Shown piece by piece: positions 31,853 to 43,808 of a stretch of DNA of 64,000 nt. The notes under the pieces are model-generated. The model was given only the letters and a program-made list of their open reading frames with translations. It was not told where the DNA came from and ran no database searches. How positions within the stretch are numbered: the stretch's first letter is position 1; every line of letters starts with the position of its first letter. Both the position numbers and the translations under genes were made by a program. Source of the DNA: Acytostelium subglobosum LB1 (Eukaryota > Evosea > Eumycetozoa > Acytosteliales > Acytosteliaceae). The stretch covers positions 190,225 through 254,224 of the forward strand of contig NW_012236506.1 in NCBI RefSeq assembly GCF_000787575.1, given 5' to 3'.

Positions 31853-34800
31853 CTAACTTAGGTCGAACAACTTCATAAGGACATGGATTGTCATGTTGAC
31901 ATCGAGTGTGATGCCCTCCAGTGGATACTCATCGACATGATTCTTGCTGTACTCTAGGAGACGATCGAGCTCAATGGAGACGGTCTTGGAGACTGGTCCA
32001 ATGCTGGCCTCAATCTCAAAGAGACCACCGCCCAATGGCTTGATGATCACGGTGGTCTTGCTGTAGGATGCCTCGGGCAGATCACACGAGACGACCATGC
32101 CCTTCTTGAACAGCTCGGCCAAGCTCTGCTTGACTGGCTTGTCCTTGGCATCGATCTTGGCCTTTTGCTGACGCAGCTCCTTCTTGGCGACGGCCTTGGT
32201 CAGCTGCTCATTCTGGAACTTGACGAGGTGGTCCAGTGGCGTGGTGTCGATACGCACCTCCTTGAGCAGGCTGTACAGACGTGCCAACTCGGACTTCATC
32301 AGCTTGTTCTTGCGCAGGATGTACTCCAGCTCCTTCTCGACGTCCTTGAGGAACACGTCGTAGACGGATGGCTCACTGCACACCTGCTCTGGCTTGAACG
32401 ACTTGAGACGCTCGATCAGCTTGTCACACTTGGAGATCAGGTCCATGTTCTCCGAGTTGTTGTTGCCAGAGCGACAAAAGGCGATGGCATCCTCGAGGAT
32501 CTTGACGGTGTTCTTGTCCTTCTTGGGTGCTGGTGTCTTGGAAAGGATCTCCAGCATCCAGATCTTGGCCTCCTTGTACAGGTCGGTTGGCTGTGTCTCG
32601 TTGTTGTTGAGGAATGTAAGCTGGATGCTACGATCACCTTGCTCGGGCAGCTGGAGGGGCGACTCTAGTGCGTCCAGCGACTGCTTGAGCCACCATGATG
32701 TGTGGTTGCCCTTGTTGGTGGCATAACGGGTCTTGTCAGAGAGCTTGTAGTTGGAGCGCGCCAGGTCCATGGAGGAGGCGCCGATCGCGAGTGTGCCAAC
32801 GTCGACAAGGTCGTAGTAAAAGTCGAGGATGACGTCGTGCAGCCAGATGACCTCAGTGAGGTTGACCACAGTGCAGAAGTTGATGTTGTTCTCGATCATC
32901 ACCTCGTTGTACTCGCGGTAATGAATCAGCTCGTTGAGGTCAGCCACGCGAGGGACAACCTCGATGAACTTGGCGGCCACAGCCTTGTTGGCCTCGACCC
33001 ATGCGGCGACAGTGGGTGTGCTGTATGGCATCTTCCAGACCTGGCCAGAGAATGCCGACTGTAGAAGACGCGAGACGAGGGAAAGGTTCTGGCGAGCCTG
33101 TGGCGAGATGAGTGGGTGGGAGAGCAGGACCAGCTCGTTCAACTGCTCTGGTGAGGCGATCACTGAAGCAATGAAACGGTATATGATCAGGTAGTATGTG
33201 GCCAGGCCGTCAGTGTTCTCCTTATTGCCAAACTTGGCCTTGCACTTGTCACCGACCTCACGGCACAAGTAGCGCAGTTGGACGGGCAACTGCTCAACGG
33301 ACTTGACAATGTGGTCAAAGAACTCTTGACATGACTGCAGGAGTTGGGCGGTGCGAGCCTGGACGATCTGGGCGACCTGGGGGTCTTCCATGGCTTGCTC
33401 TGGAGTGAGCTTGACCTTGGCAGACTTGCGGCCTTCCTTGATCTCCTTGTCGTTCTGCAACTGCTTGTGGACCCAGACCGGGTCGACTGTGAGGTTGAGG
33501 TCGGACACGGCCAGCATCTTGAGCAGGGTTGGGGCGATCACCTCGGCCAAGTACTTGGTTCCCTTCTTACGGAAGTAATCAAAGAGCAGAGTGGTGGGCA
33601 CGGACTCGGTGGCCAGGAACTCGGTCATGGAGCCAGATGACTGCAGCTGGTACTCAACAGACACGATGAGTGCCTTCAAGAACAGGTCTTCCTCACGAGG
33701 CGACACCTCGTATGGGAACAAACTCAGCAACAAGTTGGTGGACGTCTTGGACAACTGTGCTGTGCTCAAAAGATAGAGGATCTTACCCATGACTGATGGC
33801 TGGGTCTGGATAAAGTGGAACAGGTTCTGGTAGTTCCTCATCTTGGCGGGTGCAAGACCGTTGGGTACGCCCTTGACTGGCTTGATCTTCTTCTTCATCT
33901 GCTTCTTCTTCAAACTCTTGCGCTCCTTCTTGTTCTCGAGCACGCGGTCAATTGTCTTGGTCAGGCGACGCAGCTCACCACGGAGGGCGCTGGTGTTCCT
34001 CAGCTCGCCGATCAGGTTACGCTTGAGCTCTGTGATGTCACCGTTCAGCTTCTGCATGTTCTCAAACAGCTCTGGGCTTTCGGCAATACGGCCCTGAATG
34101 CGGGTGGCAATGCGGTACTCCTTGAGGTTCTCCAGACGCTCACGCTCGGCAGCCTCGCGCTCATCCTTCTCTCTCTCCAATCGCTCACGCTCCAAACGCT
34201 CACGCTCAGCATGCTCCTTCTCTTGTAGTTCGCGCTCCAATCGCTCGCGCTCAATTCGCTCACGCTCAATCCTCTCGTGCTCCTGGCGCTCACGCTCTAC
34301 GCGCTCCTTCTCTTGGCGCTCACGTTCCATTCTCTCCTGATCGGCACGCTCTCTGTCCAAGCGCTCCTTCTCCAATCGCTCTTTCTCCAGACGCTCCTCC
34401 TCGTGACGCTCACGCTCAATTCTCTCCCTTTCCAATCTCTCTCGCTCAGCTCTCTCGTGCTCTACGCGTTCCTTCTCCATTCTCTCGCGCTCTGATCTCT
34501 CATGCTCCAATCTATGTCTCATGTCAGCAATGGCTGCCTCTGAGTTGAACAATGAAGCGACCAGTGCCAGGTTAAGCTTTGGATGACCCTGTGATTGTTT
34601 GATATGGTTAGTGGGATGATTCTATGTTCAGTGTGTCCATCACTCAACTACTTACGGTTGCGATATCTGATGGAGTGAGGAAGAACTCGACGCCAATCTT
34701 CTCACATGCGTCAATGATGTACTTGGCCTTGATGAGGGGGTCGCTCTCAGCGGCCACCTTGGCGACAAGGCCAGAGAACTCGCTTGGGATGAGCTGAGCC

Positions 34801-35528
34801 AAAAGGTGAGAGTAGGCAAAGCTGTCCTGGATGTCCTCGCCAAAGTTGTTGATTCTTCTCTCGACCTTGGCCTCTTCAAGATTGTAGTTAACCCATCTGA
34901 GCAAGATCTGCTCTGGCGATGGCTCCTCCTTGGACTTGACCTGAGCCGACGAAGCGGTCGGCTCGGTCTTTTCAAACAGCATGTCGAGGATCTCCTCGTT
35001 GGCATTCTGGTTGACTCTGGCCATCAGACCAGCCTTGATAATCTGCCAGATGATACCTAGTACCAGATATGGTGTGGCGTCGACCAAGTCCTGAGCTCCA
35101 ATGTTAACAATGATACATCCAACCTTTGTAGCATTCTTGATCACAATATTCTGATTACCAATGATCTCGAATGGGTTGATCTTGGCCTTGATCACAAGAC
35201 CCTTAAGCTCGACCAATGTTGGGAACAATGATTCCATCAGTTTGCTACACAAGTGCCATGTAGTGTTAGCAGGTCCACTCGGGTGCACTCATGTCCAATA
35301 CAATACTTACTTGAGTAGAACACCATCTGTGCAGACGGTGAACAGCATGTTGGAGGTTGGATCGATGGGGATGTAGGCGGCGAGCAATGTCTTTTGCTCG
35401 TGCAGACGCTCAGAGATGAACTTGGAGTAGGCCACCTTCTCCTCTTCGGAGAATGTGTGCTTGGAGCCCTCCTCTGACTTGGCAGTGATGAGCGACACAT
35501 CCTTCTTTGGAATTATAATTGGCTCCAT
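31853..35528 (-). CDS. Double calponin-homology RasGAP with an ERER coiled coil
   Basis: Exons 35528-35311, 35244-34656 and 34588-31853 encode about 1180 residues. Two plastin/fimbrin-type CH domains come first (residues about 25-250; FSEEEKVAYSKFISERL, DGVLLNKLMESLFPT, then LLRWVNYNLEE). Residues about 285-420 are an almost continuous Glu-Arg repeat (ERERLERERIERERHEE), a charged single-helix or coiled coil. A RasGAP domain fills about 510-800, with LRYLCREVGDKCKAKFGNKE and YYLIIYRFIASVIASPE. A RasGAP_C region follows (about 940-1060; LRKNKLMKSELARLYSLLKE, IDTTPLDHLVKFQNEQL), as in IQGAPs. The protein therefore looks like an IQGAP relative with paired CH domains and a helix rod replacing the IQ region. 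The RasGAP arginine finger is not obvious, so it may bind rather than inactivate GTPases. Confidence 0.8.
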
Positions 35529-36457
35529 ATTGTTGTTATTTGTTGACTTTATCGTCGATTTATTCGTCGTCGTCGTGGTCGTAGTCGAGGGCTGTGTTTG
35601 TATTTGTGATTGTGATTGTGATTGTACCTGTGTCTGTGTTCCAGTGGAAGTGGAATGTTAGTTATTGTGATAACTTGGAAGTTTGTAGTCACGTGGACCT
35701 TGTATTACATGTAGTGTAGTCATATCACATCTAGACTACTCTCTCATGGGACATATGTTCTTATGAATAGAATGATGGATTGATTGAATGGATGGATTGA
35801 GGAATTGGATATTGAGATATACACACACACAAAGTAGTGATGATGATGATGATGATGTAGTGATAGTGAAGTGCAGTGAACAAATGATATGATGAATCAA
35901 AGATACCTGACTAACTTCAAGTCATTATACTTGTAGAATGGTGAGTGAATGTGCTGTATTCCAATGCATTGTAGGATAGATAGTTTCAATAGTGGCGGGC
36001 GGGAATGTGGTTGATTGATTGATTGATTGACAGATAGATTGATTGGTGAGTGGAGTGGGTGGGGTGGTGGTTGATTGAATGGTCGTGTGTGTGTTGGGTC
36101 GATCATATATCTATTTGAAGACTCGTTGACTTTTTTAAAAAGATATAATTAAACATTACTATCACTTACTTGTAAAGATATATATAAATAAATATAAATA
36201 TTGACGACGATGATGTAATAAAGTTAATGAAGGAATGAATGAATGATCGATCAGGTGACGTTAACGATTAACTATCTTTGTTGTTGTTGGTGTGTTCAAA
36301 GGACGCCAAAGTGTGGTTGTGCCCCTCCACAACAACAATATCTTGCTTGTTTGCAAAAGACCATTGACGATCATACTCAAAATCGATGAAAAAGTTCTGG
36401 TGGGAGGGCCTCAACTGAGGCAAGCGGTGTGTTACAATTAGGTGCAAGGTGCTTTAT
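35529..36457. other. Intergenic region, leader of the CH-RasGAP gene
   Basis: About 930 bp separate two minus-strand genes. It contains TTGTGATTGTGATTG repeats near 35600-35625, a GATGATGATG run near 35838-35856, GATTGATTGATTG near 36012-36030, and a long AT-rich block. No coding frame or RNA gene is supported. Confidence 0.4.
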
Positions 36458-37986
36458 TCAACTCCTGCGGTAGGCTGGAGGAGGCATGTTGCTGGACAAT
36501 GGACGAGGTGGATTGTTGCCCGGAAGTGGTCGAGGAACTTGTGATGCTGGTGGTTGTTGTTGTGGTTGAAGTGGCTGCTGATACTGCTGGTACTGTGGGG
36601 CAGCCTGTTGATGATGATCAGAGTCAATGCCAATCGAGTTGATATTGACTGGCACCTGTTTGTATGATTGAGGTCTTGGTGGAGGAGGTGGCTGGTACAT
36701 TGGATCCGGCTGCTGTTGCTGCTGTGGCTGGTATGGTTGTGGAGCGTAGTACTGCTGGGGAGTTGGATAGATCGAGGTGGCTGGTGGTGCCGACGGTGAC
36801 ATCGATGGAGGATACTGCTGTGGATATGTTGGACTTGTTGGCATGTATGGTGCAGGCTGAGGATATAGTTGTGCCTGTTGTTGCTGCTGCTGCTGTTGCA
36901 TTGGTGGAGAGTATGGAGGCTGCTGCTGATGTGGTGGCACTGGAGGAGGAGATGAGTATTGCTGTGATGGGATGGAGGGTGGCAGAGGAGACGGACGATG
37001 AGTCTGTGTTTGATTGATACTGTTGTTGAGACGAGCCGGTCGTTGTGGTGCCTGGCCTGGGCTGTTGCCTGGCTGAGGGCCATCAGGGCCGATCTGAATG
37101 TTGTCCAAGTTGGGTGGGCCCTCGGGCAACAGATTGTCGATCGGGTTGTGGTAGGGTGGCTGTTGTTGGAGTATGTTGGACCATTGATAGAGTCCATTGA
37201 AGATGGTCTGGTACAGGGTGCTCTGTGACTCTTGGATGCGCATGAGTGGCATGTCAAAGAGCTGGTTCTTTTCCTTGAAGAAGTTATGTACGTCCAGCAA
37301 TGTGTTGTAGTTCTTTGTGAGGAAGGCCTGCTTCTTGGCCTTGTTGGCCTGCTCCTCAGAGGTCAGACGACTAAAGTCGGCCGATGTCGACTTGCGCAGC
37401 GCCTTGATCTTCTGGTCGGACTGCTCCACCTGCATCAATAGATTATCCCTTGATGTTATGCCATCCTTGATTGACTTTATCATTGACATTGCTCTGTTAA
37501 GACTATCATAGTTTGGCTTATTACTGTCCAACCAATTGAGGTATGCATCCTCCATTGATCCCGACACCTTCCCACTATAATTATTAAGTGGATGGTTATC
37601 AGGTAAGAACTTTACCAATGCCTTGTTAAGACTCTTTGGATCATTGAATAGCTCTAATATGTTTGATTAAGTTGATTGATTGTTAACATCATGTGTCATG
37701 TCATGTCATTCAATCATTCATTCATGATGAAGACTACTCACTTGCAGCATTCTTATCTCTCTTCTTCAATGCCTCGTGTATAGTGGTACATTGCTCTGCT
37801 GTCTCTTTGAACTCTCTTCTGGCCTCTTCAAATCTATGTTCATGAATGAATGAGTATGATGATGTTGTTGTTAGATTCGTTGGACACTGATATGAATACA
37901 ACTAGTTCAAACTAAACATACGAAGGATCAGCGTCTTTAGATGGTCCACCACCCATTGCATTTCTTAACCATTTTGATATTGACAT
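36458..37986 (-). CDS. BAR-domain protein with a Pro/Gln-rich tail
   Basis: Exons 37986-37922, 37833-37742 and 37653-36458 encode 450 residues. Residues about 1-215 form the BAR-like region (MSISKWLRNAMGGGPSKDAD, FEEARREFKETAEQCTTIHE, then MSMIKSIKDGITSRDNLLM). It aligns block by block with the N-terminus of the protein at 21902-24539: GGPSK, F-E-(E/G)-(A/S)-R, SIKD-(G/S)-I, and a shared MRIQES or MHIQES segment. The C-terminal half is Pro/Gln/Tyr-rich with repeated PPPP and QQYP, typical of SH3 or WW ligand tails. Unlike the paralogue it has no enzymatic domain. The intron 2 donor is GTGAGT. A role in endocytic or contractile-vacuole membrane shaping is inference. Confidence 0.75.
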
Positions 37987-38476
37987 ATCTGTATCTATCT
38001 ACAACAATTACTATTACTTATTACTACTATTTAAATGTTTAATCAATCAATCATATTAATGATGACTTTTAAGCACTTTATGTCCTGTGATGAGTTGAGG
38101 GAATTACAAGTAGTCTTTGTTGGGGTTCCAACAAAACACAACACAACCCCCTGATTCCTAAAGAGGACCCTTAATCATTCAGAATCCAAACAAATAATTG
38201 GACAATTATCTATCTATCAATCAATCAATCAATTATAACTATGGATAAAGTTTTGATCATATTGTTATTTAGCATTATATTATAACATGTAACTTTAAAG
38301 AGAGAGGAACACTTCCATAAAGTTTCCTGACTGATCAATCATCTGATCAACCCCACACATCAACAACCGATCAATATATTTAGACATGTCTAATCACTTT
38401 TTTCATTCAACCAATCAAACATTGGACCAACAAACAATCAATCAAATAATTAATTACAATATAAGTCTATATTACA
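37987..38476. other. Divergent promoter region
   Basis: This 490-bp AT-rich region separates the BAR gene start and the LRR gene start. It has ATCAATCAATC runs near 38215-38233 and many T/A runs. Nothing else recognisable is seen. Confidence 0.35.
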
Positions 38477-39922
38477 ATGGCCACCACATTAATCAATATT
38501 AGTTTACCATTGATAGTATTATGTAATATATTTGAAAATTGCTTTAGAGATACATCACTTCCATTCGCATGGAGACTGTCAATTGGTTTGGTGTCCAAGT
38601 CCATCTTTCATAGGCTGCGCACTTGGTGGTGGTCCACACTACGCACCCGTGCACTACCAAAGGACTCAATATCACTTCAACAACTACTACAACACATGAA
38701 CTCTAACAATCCATCATGTGCACTCACCAACTTCACCGCAATGGACATCAACAATGAACAGATCATCGCACTGTTCTCATCATGGAACAATCCCAACGAC
38801 AACAAAATATACGATATATACGCCAACTTGACCTCGTTGAGGATTGAGGTGAAGGAAGAGACTAGCTGCGACGAGGTGATATCCATGCACCTGCTTGCGA
38901 TGACCCATCTCAGAGATTTCCGAATCACACACCATCCATCAATCTACACCTACTCGTCTTTTGAAGATGCCCCACACGACGAAATGGGTCTCACAATCGG
39001 CGCACTGCTCAACTTGGAGTGTCCTCTGGAGCGACTCCAGCTCACATATCCCGAACTCAACACATTCTCCAAGATACTGCAGAACAAGGCGAACACACTG
39101 CGCCAGCTCAATGTCTGGTGCTACAATCTGCCAGACACTTTGGCTCTGTGTAAATCACTCACATCACTCACGATGCGCATCGCCAGTGTGAAGCCGGTCC
39201 AGATCACGGATATTGTTGGTCAGATGCCCAATCTCACGCGACTGGACCTGAGCGAGTCAAGTCATTTCTCCACACTTGATGGCGCCATGGACCAAATGTG
39301 TCTAGATCTTCTGAGGATATGCAAGCAAATGACTCACTTTGGACTGCCTTCATACCCCACCAACAAGGACTTTGTCCAGGCGATCGCGAGGATCAAGCGC
39401 ATCAAGTGGCTGAAGCTCAGCGCCAGCATGTTCACCTCGACCAAACAGAAGCAATACCTCTTCCCTCACCTCAAGAAACTGAAGATCTTTGGCTCCAAAG
39501 ATCGCTACGCAAAGAACTTGACGTGCACTATCGATCCGGCGTCGGCCATCACCTACCTCTCGTGTGCCCGCATCTCTGACACAGTGGCCTGCGACCTAAA
39601 GGCCTTCATCGCACAATCCAAACAACTGCGGAAACTCAAGACCATACTGATACCATCGATCATTGAGCCACTTAAACAATGCGCATCACTGGATACCCTA
39701 ACACTCTCATTCTCCGCACGTCCAACAAACTATTCACAACTGGACGACAAGTGGTGGGTGGAAGTATTTAATGTTCGCGCACTCCTGCTAACGATCCAAC
39801 GGACATATAAATATGGTCCATATCACCCTATACATGCCGAGTATCCATCACACTACCGTATATTAGTCAACCAATCTCCCAAGTCTATAACATTCGTTAA
39901 TTACAAAGCAATGTCCTTGTGA
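38477..39922 (+). CDS. F-box/LRR-like protein of a dictyostelid family
   Basis: A single-exon ORF of 481 residues. The first 50 residues (LPLIVLCNIFENCFRD, LSIGLVSKSIFHRLRTWWW) look like the degenerate F-box that opens many dictyostelid LRR proteins. The rest is leucine-rich and repetitive: LTSLRIEVKEE, LERLQLTYPELNTFSKIL, LRQLNVWCYNL, LTRLDLSESSHFSTL, IKWLKLSASMF, LKKLKIFGSKD. That gives about eight irregular LRR units through residue 440. F-box/LRR proteins recruit substrates to SCF ubiquitin ligases, but the family is highly expanded in these amoebae and individual roles are unknown. No transmembrane segment is expected. Confidence 0.6.
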   Translation: MATTLINISLPLIVLCNIFENCFRDTSLPFAWRLSIGLVSKSIFHRLRTWWWSTLRTRALPKDSISLQQLLQHMNSNNPSCALTNFTAMDINNEQIIALFSSWNNPNDNKIYDIYANLTSLRIEVKEETSCDEVISMHLLAMTHLRDFRITHHPSIYTYSSFEDAPHDEMGLTIGALLNLECPLERLQLTYPELNTFSKILQNKANTLRQLNVWCYNLPDTLALCKSLTSLTMRIASVKPVQITDIVGQMPNLTRLDLSESSHFSTLDGAMDQMCLDLLRICKQMTHFGLPSYPTNKDFVQAIARIKRIKWLKLSASMFTSTKQKQYLFPHLKKLKIFGSKDRYAKNLTCTIDPASAITYLSCARISDTVACDLKAFIAQSKQLRKLKTILIPSIIEPLKQCASLDTLTLSFSARPTNYSQLDDKWWVEVFNVRALLLTIQRTYKYGPYHPIHAEYPSHYRILVNQSPKSITFVNYKAMSL

Positions 39923-40281
39923 TCATCATCTGATGTTGTATGAATGATGAATAAATAAATAAAGTGTGATACCCACCCTTTGCTTTCTCATTGAAGGTTC
40001 ATGCAAGGTTGCGAACTGAGCTGGCATCACACTCACACTTTGTTGTTTGGAATTGGAAAATAAATTAAAAAAAATGAGATTTGAGGGACTTTGAAGACCC
40101 TTCATTCACTCTTTCACTTCACTCTTCACTCATCATTCACACACAAACATTCTCTTTTACACTTCATTCATTCATTCAACTTCATCATCAACATCATCCA
40201 TCCCTGGTTACAAGTATACAACTTGAAAGCGCATATTATATATATTATATATATTATATATTATAACAACAGAAAGTAGCC
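39923..40281. other. Intergenic region, promoter of the AP-1 mu gene
   Basis: This 359-bp region has CATTCATTCATTC repeats and an alternating ATATTATATATATT tract immediately upstream of the ATG at 40282. No gene is seen. Confidence 0.35.
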
Positions 40282-42063
40282 ATGGCAGCATCAGCTATTT
40301 TCCTGATGGACTCAAAGGGCAAGGTACTGATCTCACGTAACTATCGTGGTGATGTACCAATGAGCGTTGCCTCAAAGTTTGTCTCAAAGATACTCGAGGA
40401 AGAAGATCTCAACCTGAAGCCTATCATCGAAGAAGATGGTATCTCATACATCTACGTCAAATACAACAACTTGTTCTGTAAGTTCATTCATTCATTCATT
40501 CATTGATTGATCGATTGATTGATGTTTGATGATTGATCAAACAACTTACTAACATTCACATCATCAACATAGTGTTGGCAACTACTGAGAGGAATGCCAA
40601 TGCCGCCACTATTCTCTTGTTCTTATACAAGATGATTGAGGTTTGTGTTCAACCAATCAATCAAGCAAGCAAAGTGGACATGATCACTCATCACTCACTC
40701 ACTCATCATATATACATACACAGGTCTTTAATGAATACTTTAAGGAGCTTGAAGAGGAGAGCATTAGGGATAACTTTGTATTGATTTACGAATTGATGGA
40801 CGAGATGATGGACTTTGGTTATCCCCAATCGACCGAACCCAAGATCCTACAGGAATACATCACACAGGAGGGATATAAGCTTGACAGAGGCATCAGAGGC
40901 CCAGCCCTGCCCGCTGCAATCACTGGTGCCGTCTCATGGAGAAAGGAAGGAATCAAATATAATAAGAACGAAGTCTTCTTGGATGTCGTTGAGTCGATCA
41001 ACCTCTTGGTACGTGATGCCAAGCGATGCAACAAGATCTCGATTGTAGACCGACCTACTACACATCATACTTACACACTCCCTATGATCATAGGTGTCTG
41101 CCAATGGTACTCCACTGAGATCAGAGATTGTTGGTGCCATCAAGATGAAGTCCAAGCTGTCAGGTATGCCAGAGCTTCGTCTTGGTCTCAATGACAAGAT
41201 CCTGTTTGAGAACAGTGCAAAGAGTAAGTTGTCAACAGGATGTGATTGATTGGCATCGCCCACTCACACGATCATCACTACTATATAGCTGGCAACCCTA
41301 AAGGCAAGGGAGTGGAGCTGGAGGATGTCAAGTTCCATCAGTGTGTCAGACTGTCCAAGTTTGAGAACGACAGAACCATTTCATTCATCCCACCAGATGG
41401 AGAGTTTGAGTTGATGTCCTATCGTCTAAACACATCGGTCAAGCCACTGATCTGGATCGAATGCATCAGCGACTCACATGCACACTCAAGAGTAGAATAT
41501 CTTGTCAAGGCCAAGTCTCAGTTCAAGGGAAAGTCTATCGCCAACAACGTCCAGATCATCGTCCCAGTGCCACCCGATGCAGATACACCAAAGTTTAGAG
41601 TATGTTCATCTGGTGCACATCATTCAATCAATCAATCAATCGATCACATCACTAACCAAACACACTATTGTAAACGATGATTAGTGCACCATGGGCAGCT
41701 GCAAGTATGCACCAGAGAAGGATGCCATCATTTGGAACATTAAGCAGTTCCCAGGAGGTGGCAAGGAGTTCTTGATGAGAGCGCACTTTGGTTTGCCATC
41801 AATCTCAAATGGTAATTATTATTATGATGATTGGATTGATGGATGACAAGACAATACTGACAAACTCAACAAACAAACTCAATAATCTAGATGAAAAGCC
41901 AGCAACCAAACCACCTATTATGGTGCAGTTTGAGATTCCATACTACACAGTGTCTGGAATCCAAGTCAGATATCTCAAGATCATCGAGAAGAGTGGCTAC
42001 CAGGCACTTCCATGGGTACGCTACGTGTGTCTGAGTGGCGACTATCAATTCAGGACATCATAG
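40282..42063 (+). CDS. apm1: AP-1 clathrin adaptor mu subunit
   Basis: Seven exons (40282-40477, 40573-40640, 40724-41008, 41094-41223, 41289-41599, 41685-41811, 41891-42063) encode 429 residues, the usual size of mu1. AP-1 sorts cargo between the trans-Golgi network and endosomes; mu recognises tyrosine-based YXXPhi signals. The longin-like N-domain begins ASAIFLMDSKGKVLISRNYR, followed by IYELMDEMMDFGYPQSTEP, the linker, and the mu-homology domain with GVELEDVKFHQCVRLSKFEN, FIPPDGEFELMSYRL and LIWIECISDSHAHSRVEY. The protein ends GYQALPWVRYVCLSGDYQFR, typical of mu1. Introns are small and several contain (ATCA)n or (CATT)n repeats. Confidence 0.95.
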
Positions 42064-43808
42064 ACCGTCCCCTGAGACCTACCCAAAGACCTACCTACCT
42101 ACTAGCAATCATGATTGATCAAACAAACTCTTCAAAACAAGTAGCAGGCGATGGAACACCCTTCCTCTCTCCCTCATCCCCATTGATGAGCTGCTGCTCA
42201 CCTCCCTCCTTCCTCCTCCTCCCTCTGATATATACTACTACTACCAATAATAATTGTGATTGTGCGTGCTACGTGTGACATTAATATTCTCTTTAACTAG
42301 CTCTCTCTTTGGCGCCATTAGATCTCATGATCATACTATCAATTATTATAACTTTCCTACCCTGGGATTCACCTGATACGGCAAGTTGGCGCGCCGAAGG
42401 GTCACACATTAGTGTGTATTTGTTTGTTATTGATTCTCACCCCACCCCTCCCCACTCGGTCGTCTCGTTCGTCTCGCTCGTCATCATTAAGTTTGTAGCC
42501 AAAGAGGGAACTTCCAAATTATTCTCAATTTTTTTTGATTAAAATAATAATTTGTACTCAAGTATCCAACAAGATTGTTGTGAAGCAAAGCACCCCTCCC
42601 TTTCCACACACAAGGTGGGACTGAGCTCCCTCCTAAAGTGCTCAAAACCAAACCAAGCCAACTCACCTCAACTCACACACACACTTTCAACAACACAACA
42701 AACAACACTCCCAAACAAGCAAGCTAGAAAGCACTATCACTCAATCGCCGCTTTCGCTCACTCAACAAACAAGCTGACGCAGGCTCTCACTCTCACTCAT
42801 TCATTTTCATTTCATCCATCATCAACCAATATAATACATACAATATAATACAATCAATATCATCAACAGGTATACCTCCTATACTCTATCTCTTCCCTCC
42901 CTTCCCTTCCCTTCCCTCCCTTTCCATTCATTATTACGATCATCGTCACTTGACTGCCTTAGTCCCTCTCTCATAGCACAGCATAGCAAATGGTTTACTA
43001 GACGATCAACAACAATTTATATATTATATATATCTTCGTTCGTTTGTTTGTGTACAATCTCTAAGTGAGAGCACTTCTCTCTCTCGTGTCTTAATACATT
43101 ACTACACCTTTATCTCATTACTACAATCATCATTCATTCAATCATAAATAACAACAATCTAAAGTTCTGTACAGTACAACAACAACAATAACATCAACAA
43201 CAACAACAATCATCTTCATCACAACTATTTGAATATCGTTATTACTTATTACTTCAAATACATTGTACCCTTCTCTCTATATCTCACCTCTTTATATCAC
43301 ACTTGTATAGACATTCATACAACCAACCTCAACAACAATAACAACAACAACAACATCATCAACCAGTAGTAGTAGTTAGTAGTAGTAATATATATTAGAT
43401 TCGTACAGGAGAACTATTAATCTTAGTATTTGTGTACACAAACAAACAAACAAACCATCAATCAATCACCATCACATCACATAACATCACCATCAATCAC
43501 ACATACATATATATATTATATATATAGTCCTTTGTAATTATATAGTTAGTTATAACAACCTATCCCAACATCAACAACAATAAACAACAACAAATAATAA
43601 TAATATAATAATAATAATAATAGAATTATATATATATATTTATAAATAATAATATTATACCTTAGTATCTCTATCATTACATATCCTTGGACACCATTAT
43701 ATCATTCCAAAGATATACTCATCACGCGTTAAACAACTCACTTCCATTCATTCATTCATTCATTGTCTTCACTCCAATCAACAACCAATCCAATCAAATC
43801 CAATCAAT
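42064..43808. other. 1.75-kb noncoding region upstream of the CudA-like gene
   Basis: This is the longest gene-free stretch in the window. It has a pyrimidine-rich (CCCTT)n-like tract near 42891-42925, AACAACAAC runs, and AT-rich segments with ATATATATATA near 43505-43525 and 43628-43640. A TATATATATATTTATA block lies about 170 bp upstream of the start codon. Dictyostelid developmental regulators often have such long upstream regions and long leaders. No ORF with coding character was seen. Confidence 0.45.

Noticed and set aside
36454-37257. 267-codon minus-strand frame overlapping the second BAR gene
   Set aside because: It is another frame of the Pro/Gln-rich tail; the true frame has a BAR start, introns in phase and a family match.
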